A stretch of DNA of 64,000 nt from assembly GCF_900182935.1 (NCBI RefSeq), contig NZ_FXUE01000001.1:744001-808000 (forward strand), read 5' to 3'. Shown here one piece after another: positions 44,968-52,599 of the stretch. Each line of letters begins with the position of its first letter. Position 1 is the stretch's first letter. Source of the DNA: Fibrobacter sp. UWB10 (GTDB lineage: Bacteria > Fibrobacterota > Fibrobacteria > Fibrobacterales > Fibrobacteraceae). The notes beneath the pieces were generated by a model. It made no database searches. It worked only from the letters and a program-made list of their open reading frames with translations, and had not been told where the DNA came from. Made by a program: the position numbers and the translations under genes.

Positions 44968-45891
44968 TTACTGGTCGTTTTCTTCCAGAGCGTTTTCGAA
45001 AAGGCCTTCCACGTATTCAGCCTTGCTGAAAGGCACCAGCTGGTCGATTCGTTCACCCATACCAATCCAGCGGATAGGAATCTGCAGCGAGCTTGCAATC
45101 GAAAGCACTGCGCCGCCACGGGCCGTACCGTCGAGCTTGGTCACCACAAGGCCGGTGAGCGGGAAACTCTGGTTGAAAATCTTCGTCTGGTTGATGGTAT
45201 TCTGTCCGGTGTTGCCGTCGATTACAAGCCACATGTCGTGCGGCATGTCGGGGCTTACCTTCTTGATTACGCGGACAATCTTCTTGAGTTCTTCCATCAA
45301 GTAGTCTTTGTTGTGCAGACGGCCGGCAGTATCGATCAGAACCACGTCGCAGCCGCGGGCCACGGCCGCATTGCAGGCATCGAACGCCACAGCCGCAGGG
45401 TCAGAACCTTCCTGATGTTTCACGAATTCGGCGCCCGAACGCTCAGCCCAGGTTTCAAGCTGGTCGATGGCTGCAGCACGGAACGTATCGCAAGCCGCAA
45501 TCATCACCTTCTTGCCTTCGTCTTTAAGGCGGGCGGCAAGCTTACCGATTGTAGTCGTTTTACCGGCGCCGTTCACGCCAATCACAAGCACCACGTGGGG
45601 TTTGCCCTTGAGTTCAAACGGCGGCGGATCCTTGAGCAGGCGTTCCGCTTCGCTGCGCATAATGCCCAGCACCTGTTCGGTCGTGAGCGACTTGCCCAAA
45701 GCTTGTTCGCGCAAGGCATCAGTCAACAGGAATGCCGCTTCGACGCCCACGTCGGCCTTGATCAGGTGTTCTTCGAGTTCCTCAAGAGTGTCGTCTGTAA
45801 TTTTGCCTGCACCGACAATACCCTTGAGTTCGCCCATCAAGGCGTCGCGGGTCTTGGCAAGGCCACTCTTAATGGCAGAAAAAAGTCCCAT
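44968..45891 (-). CDS. ftsY: Signal recognition particle receptor FtsY
   Basis: A 307-residue SRP GTPase with the N and G domains but no acidic A domain, as in many bacteria. Motifs: GVNGAGKTTTIGKLA (P-loop), DTFRAAAIDQL, VLIDTAGRL and VVTKLDGTARGGA. It recruits ribosome-SRP complexes to the inner membrane for co-translational insertion. It ends at 44968, followed by the DUF4296-like lipoprotein, and starts 21 bases after clpP. Full-length by family standards for an NG-only FtsY. Confidence 0.96.
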   Translation of the reverse strand: MGLFSAIKSGLAKTRDALMGELKGIVGAGKITDDTLEELEEHLIKADVGVEAAFLLTDALREQALGKSLTTEQVLGIMRSEAERLLKDPPPFELKGKPHVVLVIGVNGAGKTTTIGKLAARLKDEGKKVMIAACDTFRAAAIDQLETWAERSGAEFVKHQEGSDPAAVAFDACNAAVARGCDVVLIDTAGRLHNKDYLMEELKKIVRVIKKVSPDMPHDMWLVIDGNTGQNTINQTKIFNQSFPLTGLVVTKLDGTARGGAVLSIASSLQIPIRWIGMGERIDQLVPFSKAEYVEGLFENALEENDQ

Positions 45892-45912
45892 TCGAAAATT
45901 TCCGTAAAATCG

Positions 45913-46494
45913 TTAAACGATGCTTTCGACCTTGTCGACCAGGCCGTAGGCCTTGGCTTCTTCGGCGCTCATAAAGTTGTCGCGTTCCGTGTCGCGGTCG
46001 ATTTCTTCCATGGTGTGGCCAGAGGTTTCAGCAAGAATCTTGCCCGTAATGTTACGGATACGGAGCATTTCTTCGGCCTGAATCTGGATATCGCTTGCAG
46101 GGGCAACGATTTCACCGTGAATGAGCGGCTGGTGAATCATGATGCGAGCATTCGGCCAAGCGTAACGCTTGCCCTTCGCACCCGAAGTCAAAAGCACGGC
46201 GCCCATGGAGGCTGCCTGGCCGCAGCAAACCGTGACCACATCGCTCTGGATAGCGTTCATGCAGTCGTAAATGGCAAGGCCGCTAGAAATCACGCCACCC
46301 GGGCTGTTGATGAAGAAATAGATGTCTTCGTGGTTCAGAGAATCCAGGTACAAGAGTTCCTTCACAATACGTTCGGCGCTTTCGTCATCGACACCGCCCC
46401 ACAAGAAAATTTTGCGCTTGGAGGCAAGGAATTCTTCAGCCTTCTTCATGATCTCGGAAGGGGCATTCTCTTTCTTTTCGTTGCAATCAGCCAT
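45913..46494 (-). CDS. clpP: ClpP-type serine protease subunit
   Basis: A 193-residue ClpP-family peptidase. The catalytic triad is Ser96 (GQAASMGAVLL), His121 (IMIHQPLIHG) and Asp172 (ERDNFMSAEEA), with SPGG of the substrate-binding strand. ClpP forms tetradecameric barrels that degrade unfolded proteins delivered by ClpX or ClpA. No ATPase partner gene is adjacent. The N-terminus (MADCNEKKENAPSEIMKKAEEFL) lacks the usual propeptide and axial-loop pattern, so it could be a secondary ClpP paralogue. RBS AAGGAT. It precedes ftsY in the same direction. Confidence 0.9.
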   Translation of the reverse strand: MADCNEKKENAPSEIMKKAEEFLASKRKIFLWGGVDDESAERIVKELLYLDSLNHEDIYFFINSPGGVISSGLAIYDCMNAIQSDVVTVCCGQAASMGAVLLTSGAKGKRYAWPNARIMIHQPLIHGEIVAPASDIQIQAEEMLRIRNITGKILAETSGHTMEEIDRDTERDNFMSAEEAKAYGLVDKVESIV

Positions 46495-46709
46495 AATAAA
46501 TCCTTTTTGTTCAGGTACAATTTAGAAAATTCAATATATTATCGTCTTTTCATACCCATTTGTAAAGCAAGGATTTTAAAGGATTTGCTTGTGATTCCGG
46601 CGCAAAAAATTTTTTCTGCAAAAACAAGGGTCAAAAGTAGACACTTTGGCTCATTTTGGCGTGTTAATAAAAGAGGGAGTGCTCCACAATTTAACACGAA
46701 AGGAAAAAA

Positions 46710-47498
46710 ATGAATATCAAGTCTTTTGATGACCTTGACATAACAGACCCGATTATGTTCGGGCTCGTTTTCAGCAACAAGCACATCGCAAAGCCCTTCA
46801 TAGAACACTTGCTGGGCATTGAAATCGACCACTTGGAAACTCCGGTTCCTGAGGCGGTCTTGAGCTACGATGCGGAACACAAGGGCGTCCGCTACGATGT
46901 GTTCGCGCGTGAAACTAACGAAAATGGTGAAACAATCCGTTCCTTTGATTTGGAGATGCAAATGGTTGATACTAAGGAGCTTCCGCAGCGCGCCAGATAC
47001 TATCAAAGCGTGGGGGACGGCGTAGCCCTTTCGAAGGGAAGCTTTTACACCAATCTCAAAGAACAGTATATCATCTTTCTTTGCCCTATGGATATTTTTG
47101 GGCGGGACTTTCCTGCGTATCATTTCGAAAACAGGGCGCGCGAAGATTTCAACGTCACATTGAACGATCTCACTTACAAGAATTATTATATATTTACAAG
47201 GTACAAGGATTTCAAAGACCCAGTCGTCAATGCGTACATGAAGTATTTTGCGACGAGGAATGTGGACTCCCGTGAAACTAAAACCATCAACGACCAAGTG
47301 TCTTATTACAAAGCCGACACTCTCATAAGGAACAGGTATATGACTTTCGAATATGACCTTTATGAAAGCAAGGAAAAAGGCAAAGCTGAAGCCAAACTCG
47401 AAATGGCAACGGCAATGCTTGCTGACGGCGAACCTATCGAAAAGATTGTCAAGTATTCGGGTCTTTCTGAAAAGAAAGTACTTGAATTAAAACCTTAA
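46710..47498 (+). CDS. Rpn-family recombination-promoting nuclease (PD-(D/E)XK)
   Basis: A 262-residue protein of the Rpn/PDDEXK_2 transposase-like family: LDITDPIMFGLVFSNKHIAKPFIEHLLGIEI, an Asp63 in GVRYDVFA, and the catalytic SFDLEMQ (Asp80, Glu82, Gln84). Known members are DNA endonucleases linked to horizontal transfer that raise RecA-independent recombination. The C-terminus has the usual basic/acidic EKGKAEAKLEMATAMLADGEPIEKIVKYSGLSEKKVLEL tail. RBS AAAGGAAA. A terminator follows directly, and a degraded second tail lies just behind it, which indicates past duplication and loss. Confidence 0.87.
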   Translation: MNIKSFDDLDITDPIMFGLVFSNKHIAKPFIEHLLGIEIDHLETPVPEAVLSYDAEHKGVRYDVFARETNENGETIRSFDLEMQMVDTKELPQRARYYQSVGDGVALSKGSFYTNLKEQYIIFLCPMDIFGRDFPAYHFENRAREDFNVTLNDLTYKNYYIFTRYKDFKDPVVNAYMKYFATRNVDSRETKTINDQVSYYKADTLIRNRYMTFEYDLYESKEKGKAEAKLEMATAMLADGEPIEKIVKYSGLSEKKVLELKP

Positions 47499-47511
47499 AA
47501 CCAATTTTGGT

Positions 47512-47537
47512 AGCCCGGCACAACAACCGGGCTTTTT
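47512..47537 (+). terminator. Rho-independent terminator after the Rpn gene
   Basis: AGCCCGG-CACAACAA-CCGGGCT followed by TTTT, 13 bases after the stop codon. Confidence 0.88.
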
Positions 47538-47576
47538 GTATTCGACAGGGCTAGGTGGGCGGAGGGGGGGGCTTGC

Positions 47577-47718
47577 GAGTGGTATGGAAAAAGGTATAGA
47601 AAAAGGTGCTCAGCAGGAACGCGAAAAGAACGATGCGTTGACAACTAAGCGTGCGGATTACTTACGTTCGCAGAACGTGCCTGACAGCGTGATTTCAGCA
47701 ATGTTAGCTCTAAAATAG
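47577..47718 (+). pseudogene. C-terminal remnant of a second Rpn-type nuclease gene
   Basis: The open frame encodes GMEKGIEKGAQQEREKNDALTTKRADYLRSQNVPDSVISAMLALK, which resembles the charged tail of Rpn/PDDEXK_2 proteins (EKGxEKG repeats followed by a short helix). No catalytic domain or ribosome site precedes it. The frame technically extends to 47536 inside the terminator of the intact gene. It most likely records deletion of a duplicate copy. Confidence 0.55.
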
Positions 47719-47743
47719 CGTTTTTGGCAAGTCCGAAACGTCC

Positions 47744-47769
47744 AAGTCGATCCTTTGGGTCGGCTTTTT
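47744..47769 (+). terminator. Terminator-like hairpin after the Rpn remnant
   Basis: AAGTCGATC-CTTTG-GGTCGGCTT with two G-T pairs and a following T run. Confidence 0.65.
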
Positions 47770-47837
47770 AAATTTGAGAAAGAAGAATAATTTAAATTTG
47801 GTGAAAACGGGTCTTTTGAGGTTCTAGGAGGTTTTCT

Positions 47838-48857
47838 GTGAAAAAGTTTTTTGTGTTGTTGACTATTGCCGCTTTGTTTGTCGCTTGTGGCGATGAATCT
47901 AGTAGTTCTGCGCCTGCTTCGGACCCAAGCGAGGAATCGTCTTCGTCAATTGAAAAGACAAACGAATCTAGTTCCTCGGCGACAGTGAAAAATTCATCTA
48001 GCTCCGTCAGCGGAGACAAGAGCAGTTCTTCTGTCAAAAAAGAAGATTCTAGCAGCAGCGCTGTGAAGTCTTCTTCAAGCGTTACGCCGAAGTCGAGCAG
48101 CAGCGAAGAAGTTAAGCGGTCTTCTTCAAGTATTGTGGCTTTGAGCAGCAGCGTGGTGGAACCGTCGAGTAGCAGTTCGTTCGACAAGGAGTTTAATGGA
48201 TCGCTTTGGCGTGCTGGCGCGTATAAAGCATTTGTTGACCCGCGCGACAACCGTGAATACTATTACATACAAATTACCGGCAAAGACACGGCAGGTAAGG
48301 CTGCCACAATCAAGGTGATGGCCGAAAACCTGAATGTCGGCGAATTCGTTTGGGGCTTTGAGGATCAAGAAGATGATTCTAAAATAGAACGCTACTGTTA
48401 CAAAAACGATACTGCTAACTGCAACAAGTACGGTGGCCTATACCAGTGGGCAGAAATGATGCAGTTGCCGAGCCGTTGCAACACCGAAAGCTGTGCCGAT
48501 TTAATCAAGCCAAACCACCAGGGAATATGCCCCAGTGGCTGGCGTCTGTTGACTTATAATGACTACTACATTGTGGTGCATGCTGATAACAATGAAGATG
48601 GAGTAAAGGGAACCCGTGCTGGTTGCTTTGGCGGCAGCGATGATACTGGCTATAGCCTTGTTGGTACTGGGATTAGGACAACTGAAGGGGGGTTTGATGA
48701 TTTTGCTGAAGCAACTTTTTGGTATTATCCTGTTGAACAGTCTTCAAACCCACTTCGAGCTTCGTGTAATGGTATGAGTCGTTCTCAAACAACCATTTCA
48801 CTTGGTTATCAAACAAAAATTTCAGGAACATCTGTCCGCTGCGTAATGGTTGAGTAA
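47838..48857 (+). CDS. Lipoprotein with Fibrobacter succinogenes major paralogous (FISUMP) domain
   Basis: A 339-residue protein. The GTG start at 47838 follows AGGAGG. The signal ends FVACG (lipobox VAC). Residues about 22-110 are a serine-rich linker with runs of Ser. From about residue 140, YYYIQITGKDTAGKAATIKVMAENLNVG, CNKYGGLYQWAEMMQLP, HQGICPSGWRLLTYNDY, and the C-terminal SVRCVMVE match the FISUMP domain (TIGR02145), an expanded Fibrobacter surface domain with a C-type-lectin-like WR/GxY core. Five cysteines in the domain suggest disulfides. Function is unknown; substrate adhesion is often proposed. Two hairpin-repeat elements lie just downstream. Confidence 0.9.
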   Translation: MKKFFVLLTIAALFVACGDESSSSAPASDPSEESSSSIEKTNESSSSATVKNSSSSVSGDKSSSSVKKEDSSSSAVKSSSSVTPKSSSSEEVKRSSSSIVALSSSVVEPSSSSSFDKEFNGSLWRAGAYKAFVDPRDNREYYYIQITGKDTAGKAATIKVMAENLNVGEFVWGFEDQEDDSKIERYCYKNDTANCNKYGGLYQWAEMMQLPSRCNTESCADLIKPNHQGICPSGWRLLTYNDYYIVVHADNNEDGVKGTRAGCFGGSDDTGYSLVGTGIRTTEGGFDDFAEATFWYYPVEQSSNPLRASCNGMSRSQTTISLGYQTKISGTSVRCVMVE

Positions 48858-48880
48858 CCACCATTATCGATGTCTAAACA

Positions 48881-48913
48881 GAAATCACGTTAGTGATTTC
48901 GAATCAGTGTGAC
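48881..48913 (+). repeat. Variable-stem hairpin element with GTGTGAC tail (copy A)
   Basis: GAAATCAC-GTTA-GTGATTTC then GAATCAGTGTGAC, 24 bases after the FISUMP gene. The tail is identical in copy F (57819-57831) although the stem differs. Confidence 0.7.
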
Positions 48914-48927
48914 AATTATATTGTAAA

Positions 48928-48959
48928 AAATGCCGTTAGGCATTTCCAATCCGTGTGGC
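48928..48959 (+). repeat. Variable-stem hairpin element with GTGTGGC tail (copy B)
   Basis: AAATGCC-GTTA-GGCATTT then CCAATCCGTGTGGC, followed by a T run. Different stem from copy A but the same loop; the tail matches copy C. Confidence 0.7.
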
Positions 48960-48973
48960 CTTTTTAGCTTGCG

Positions 48974-49380
48974 TCAAAGGAGGTGCCGGGCAGTGCCCGG
49001 CATGACAGCGGGAGCGTCATGCCCAAAGGCGGAGGAAAGTAAGTCGGTGAGCGGACAGTAAAGGCCGCAGGCCGTAATTTGTCCGCGAAGCGAGCTTATA
49101 CTCATAGAGCATAACTCAACTAAGGCAACGAGTTGCCAAGTTTCGTTTACTTCTGGAGCCGTTTGTAGCCGGGGCGTTGCGGGGCGGCGAGCGCCCGCAG
49201 AGGGGGTGCTGGAAGACCCGGCTATAGGCATAATTGTATATGGCCGAAGCGAATGTTGTTAGCAAGCGAACGAGCCACGGGAATTCCCGTGATAGTGAGC
49301 GGGTAACAACATCGCGAAGGCCATGCACATATGCCGGGGCTGCAAGCAGGGGGACCCCTCCCCCTTCAACATAAGCATAT
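48974..49380. other. Structured non-coding stretch, candidate RNA or dispersed element
   Basis: The longest gene-free gap in the window (48858-49454). No ORF here has protein-like composition or a credible start. Stems that can be seen include TGCCGGGC-AG-..GCCCGGCA (48982-49001), GCATGAC with GTCATGC, GCGGACA with TGTCCGC enclosing GGCC-GCA-GGCC, GGCAAC-GA-GTTGCC, TAGCCGGG with CCCGGCTA enclosing a GC-rich inner hairpin, and a long arm from about 49226: GGCATA, TATGGCC, GCG, ATGTTGTTA pairing with TAACAACAT, CGC, GGCCAT, TATGCC, capped by the perfect palindrome CACGGGAATTCCCGTG. A pyrimidine-rich end (CCCCTCCCCC) then poly-T follows near 49360-49386. Confidence 0.5.
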
Positions 49381-49454
49381 TTTTTTCAGTTTTATGTTCC
49401 ACTGCCCATAAAAAATATACATTATGGGTGTAAACCCTTATATTTAGGATACTT

Positions 49455-50183
49455 ATGGCATTTATTCGTGCAATTTTCTACTACTTGTTCATTGGAGTAG
49501 GGCTTCTCGTTATCGGTCTTCCGTTCATGTTCTACAAAGGCGTGCTTTGCAGGCGTTGGGCCGACAGTACCCGCATATGTATCCCATTTTTCCAGGTTTT
49601 GTTCAAGTTGTCGGGAATCAAGGTCGAAATCGAAGGCAAGGAGAATATCCCGGACCACAAGAAGTTCGTGCTTATTGCAAACCACCAGAGTTTTTTGGAC
49701 ATCAACGTGATTTGGCCCTCGATTACCATGACATCGTTCATTGCGAAGGCGGAACTCTGGAAGATTCCCGTATTCGGTTGGGTCTTGACTAAAATCGGCT
49801 GCATTCCGGTGCACAGGAACCCGCGCAAGAATTTGGGCATGGGCGCCACCGTGAAAAAACGCCTTGAAGACAACGTGACGATTTCGGTGTTCCCCGAAGG
49901 CCACCGCAGCAACGACGGACACATGCTCCCGTTCCAGAACGGCATTTTCCGTATGGCCAAGGAAAACGAATTCCCGCTATTGCCGGTGACGATTGTCGAT
50001 AGCGGCAAGCGACTCGCCAAGACCAAGTGGGCTCAGACTCCGGGTGTGGTCAAAATCGTGGTGCACCCGTTGCAGACGCCCGAAAGTTTTAGAGACAAAT
50101 CCGTCGCCCAGTTGCGCGACGAGATGCACAACATGATTTCATCCGCTTTGCCTTACAGACAAAACGCCCAACAGGAGGCTTAG
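49455..50183 (+). CDS. plsC: 1-acyl-sn-glycerol-3-phosphate acyltransferase
   Basis: A 242-residue membrane-associated acyltransferase with an N-terminal hydrophobic helix. Motif I NHQSFLD (His77, Asp82), the R-N-P-R acceptor region VHRNPRKN and motif III VFPEGHRS (Glu148, Gly149) are intact. It acylates lysophosphatidate to phosphatidate in phospholipid synthesis. Start at 49455. rnr follows after 1 base with its ribosome site AGGAGG inside the plsC end, so the two are coupled. Confidence 0.92.
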   Translation: MAFIRAIFYYLFIGVGLLVIGLPFMFYKGVLCRRWADSTRICIPFFQVLFKLSGIKVEIEGKENIPDHKKFVLIANHQSFLDINVIWPSITMTSFIAKAELWKIPVFGWVLTKIGCIPVHRNPRKNLGMGATVKKRLEDNVTISVFPEGHRSNDGHMLPFQNGIFRMAKENEFPLLPVTIVDSGKRLAKTKWAQTPGVVKIVVHPLQTPESFRDKSVAQLRDEMHNMISSALPYRQNAQQEA

Positions 50184-50184
50184 T

Positions 50185-52596
50185 ATGGCCCAGCATTTAC
50201 CTAGTGAAGAACAGATTATTGCCATTTTACGCGACGAACCGATGGTCGGTAGCCGCTTACGTAGCGCGCTTGGCCTCCCCAAAAAGCAGAAGATGGCCTT
50301 TAAGCAGATGCTCGCGGACATGGTGGACCGCGGGCTGTTGAAGCGTACCAGCCACAAGGAATACCAGCTGGGCGATGGCGAAAGCGTCGAAGAAAAGCGC
50401 GAAAAACGTGTGAAGAAGATTGCGGAACAGTACCCCGAAGACAATCGCCGTCCGGGTGCTCGCAGCCGTAGGCAGAACGACAAGGAAAATGAAACCCGCG
50501 TGAAACGCGGCATTCTGCACCAGACCGGTGAAGAAGACTGGGAAGTGCACGAACTCGAAACCGGAAAGGTGTACGAGATGTGCCACCGCAGGCAGGCCCC
50601 GGGCAAGGAAGGCGAAACCATCAGCTTCACGCTGTATCCGCACCCAAAACTCAAGCACAGCTACCTCGCCAAGGTAGACCGCAGCGCCGAAGCCATGAAC
50701 ATCAGCTGGGACGAAGTCAAGACCAAGTTCATGGAAGATGCGAACTTGCCGAAGGACTTCAGCCCCGCTATCAAGAAGTATGTGGACGGCGTCAAGGAAC
50801 CGTGCGGCAAGGATTTCAAGGGCCGCGTAGATTACAGGCAACTCACGATTCTCTGTATCGACCCCGACGGCGCCATGGACCATGACGACGCCATCAGCGT
50901 GGAACGAACCGCCAAAGGTGGCTACAGGCTGGGCGTGCACATCGCCGACGTGAGCTACTACGTGCCGGAAGGTTCCGAGCTCGACGAAGAAGCTCTGGAA
51001 AGGAGCTACACGCAGTACTTGCCGTGGACCGCTGTGCCGATGCTCCCGGAAAAGCTTTCAAGCAACGTGTGTAGCCTGCACCAGGGCGTGGACCGCTGCG
51101 CCTTCACCTGCATGATGGAACTCGACAAGCACGCGAACGTGCTCAGCTGGGATTTCCACCGCAGTATCGTGAAGATTACCAAGTCCATCACCTACGAACA
51201 GGCGATGGAAATGATGAAGAACGGCGACGACGACATCAAGGCGCTCGCCGAGGTGACCGCGCTTTTGAAACAGAACCGCACCAAAGACGGTCTGCTAGAA
51301 TTCCAGAGCACCGAATTCGGCTGCAAGTTCAACGAAAAGGGCGAACCGGAAAAGATTTACCCGCGCACGACCGACGAATCGAACTCGTGGGTGGAAGAAT
51401 GCATGCTCATCGCGAACAACTGCTGCGCGAAGGAACTCAAGAAGCGCAAGCTCCAGGGCATTTACCGTATTCATGAAGCGCCGGATACCAAGGACATCAT
51501 GGAACTGTACTACATGTACCCGGACCTGTTCAAGGATTCTCCGGTGATGTTGCGCGACCTGGGCAAGCCCCGCAGCGGCGACACGAACCTGAACCCGACG
51601 GCATTCAAGCTTTACGAACACTTGGTGAAGCGTGCCGCAGGCGACGAGACTTTGACCAACCGCATTCTGCGCAGCATGCAGAAGGCACATTACGACAGCA
51701 ACAGCTTCGGCCACTTCGCCTTGAACTGGCAGGACTACGCGCACTTTACCAGCCCGATTCGCCGTTACGCCGACTTGTGGTGTCACCGTGAACTCGCGCG
51801 CAAAGGTGCCGAAATCAACGCCGAACGCAAGAACAGCGTGATTGAAGTCTGCGACTTGATTTCTGCAAACGAAGTCAAGAACCAGAAGACCGAACGCATC
51901 GCTATCAAGGTGTGCAGCTGCTGGATTTTGAAGAGCCACATCGGCGACGACTTCGAGGCAACCGTCTCGGGCATCGAAGAATGGGGTATCTACGTTTCTA
52001 TCGCAGACCCGATTGCCGAAGGCCTGGTGCGCTTCCGCGATATCGCAGGCGATGACTTCTACGTATTCAACCCGGATCAGGGACTCGCCTTTGGCAAGAA
52101 GAGCGGGCGTACGTTCCGCCGCGGCGACAAGGTGCTGGTGCGCCTTTTGAGGGTGGACCCTCTGCGCGGTCAGGCGGACTTCAGCATTATCGAAAAGCTC
52201 TCTAGCGAACCGAAGAAGCGCCGCCGTCAGGGTGATTCGCGCGACGATTATGGCGACTACCGCAACCGCGACGTTCACGAACGCGCTGACCGCGCCGCCG
52301 CGGCGGAAGCCCTCGGTTACGTGAGCCAGCCCGACGAAGATTTTGACGATGACGTTCCGGAATTCGTTTCGGCACACAGCCACATGAATCGCGGCGGTCG
52401 CGGAAAGTCCCGCGGAGGCAGGTTCGATTCCGACGCCCCGAGCTTCGAACGCCGCAGCTCTCGCGGCAGAGGCGGACGCAACGACCGTGGTGACGACCGC
52501 GAAGGATTCCACGTGGCAAGCAAACCGCGTAAGGGAGGCTCCCGCAAGGGTGCCGGCCGTAGCAACAAGAGCCACGGACGCGGCGGCAGAAGGTAA
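50185..52596 (+). CDS. rnr: Ribonuclease R
   Basis: An 803-residue RNase II/R exonuclease. An N-terminal winged helix (QIIAILRDEPMVGSRLRSALGL) and cold-shock domain precede the RNB catalytic domain: DPDGAMDHDDAIS (the four-Asp motif), YLPWTAVPMLPEKLSSNVCSL, and FTSPIRRYADLWCHREL. An S1 domain follows (DDFEATVSGIEEWGIYVSI). The C-terminal 120 residues are an Arg/Gly/Lys-rich disordered tail (RGGRGKSRGG, SRGRGGRND), typical of RNase R forms that bind structured RNA. It degrades structured RNA 3' to 5' and takes part in trans-translation. Operon plsC-rnr-rgpF-like. Confidence 0.95.
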   Translation: MAQHLPSEEQIIAILRDEPMVGSRLRSALGLPKKQKMAFKQMLADMVDRGLLKRTSHKEYQLGDGESVEEKREKRVKKIAEQYPEDNRRPGARSRRQNDKENETRVKRGILHQTGEEDWEVHELETGKVYEMCHRRQAPGKEGETISFTLYPHPKLKHSYLAKVDRSAEAMNISWDEVKTKFMEDANLPKDFSPAIKKYVDGVKEPCGKDFKGRVDYRQLTILCIDPDGAMDHDDAISVERTAKGGYRLGVHIADVSYYVPEGSELDEEALERSYTQYLPWTAVPMLPEKLSSNVCSLHQGVDRCAFTCMMELDKHANVLSWDFHRSIVKITKSITYEQAMEMMKNGDDDIKALAEVTALLKQNRTKDGLLEFQSTEFGCKFNEKGEPEKIYPRTTDESNSWVEECMLIANNCCAKELKKRKLQGIYRIHEAPDTKDIMELYYMYPDLFKDSPVMLRDLGKPRSGDTNLNPTAFKLYEHLVKRAAGDETLTNRILRSMQKAHYDSNSFGHFALNWQDYAHFTSPIRRYADLWCHRELARKGAEINAERKNSVIEVCDLISANEVKNQKTERIAIKVCSCWILKSHIGDDFEATVSGIEEWGIYVSIADPIAEGLVRFRDIAGDDFYVFNPDQGLAFGKKSGRTFRRGDKVLVRLLRVDPLRGQADFSIIEKLSSEPKKRRRQGDSRDDYGDYRNRDVHERADRAAAAEALGYVSQPDEDFDDDVPEFVSAHSHMNRGGRGKSRGGRFDSDAPSFERRSSRGRGGRNDRGDDREGFHVASKPRKGGSRKGAGRSNKSHGRGGRR

Positions 52597-52599
52597 TTC

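Noticed and set aside
45238-46713. A 491-residue plus-strand frame across ftsY and clpP
   Set aside because: It runs antisense through two well-conserved genes and has no protein-like features.
47838-48200. Serine-codon runs suspected to be a nucleotide repeat array
   Set aside because: The runs use mixed serine codons (TCT, TCG, AGC, AGT) and belong to an in-frame linker typical of Fibrobacter lipoproteins.
49034-49090. GGAGGAAAGT resembling the 5' conserved block of RNase P RNA
   Set aside because: The other universally conserved RNase P RNA blocks were not found in the expected positions, so this is probably chance.
48974-49328. Two short minus-strand frames (85 and 70 residues) in the 0.6-kb gap
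   Set aside because: They lie over palindromic DNA, have no ribosome site and an unusual composition; a structured non-coding explanation fits better.
51295-52575. A 426-residue minus-strand frame inside rnr
   Set aside because: Alanine/valine-rich shadow of the RNase R reading frame.
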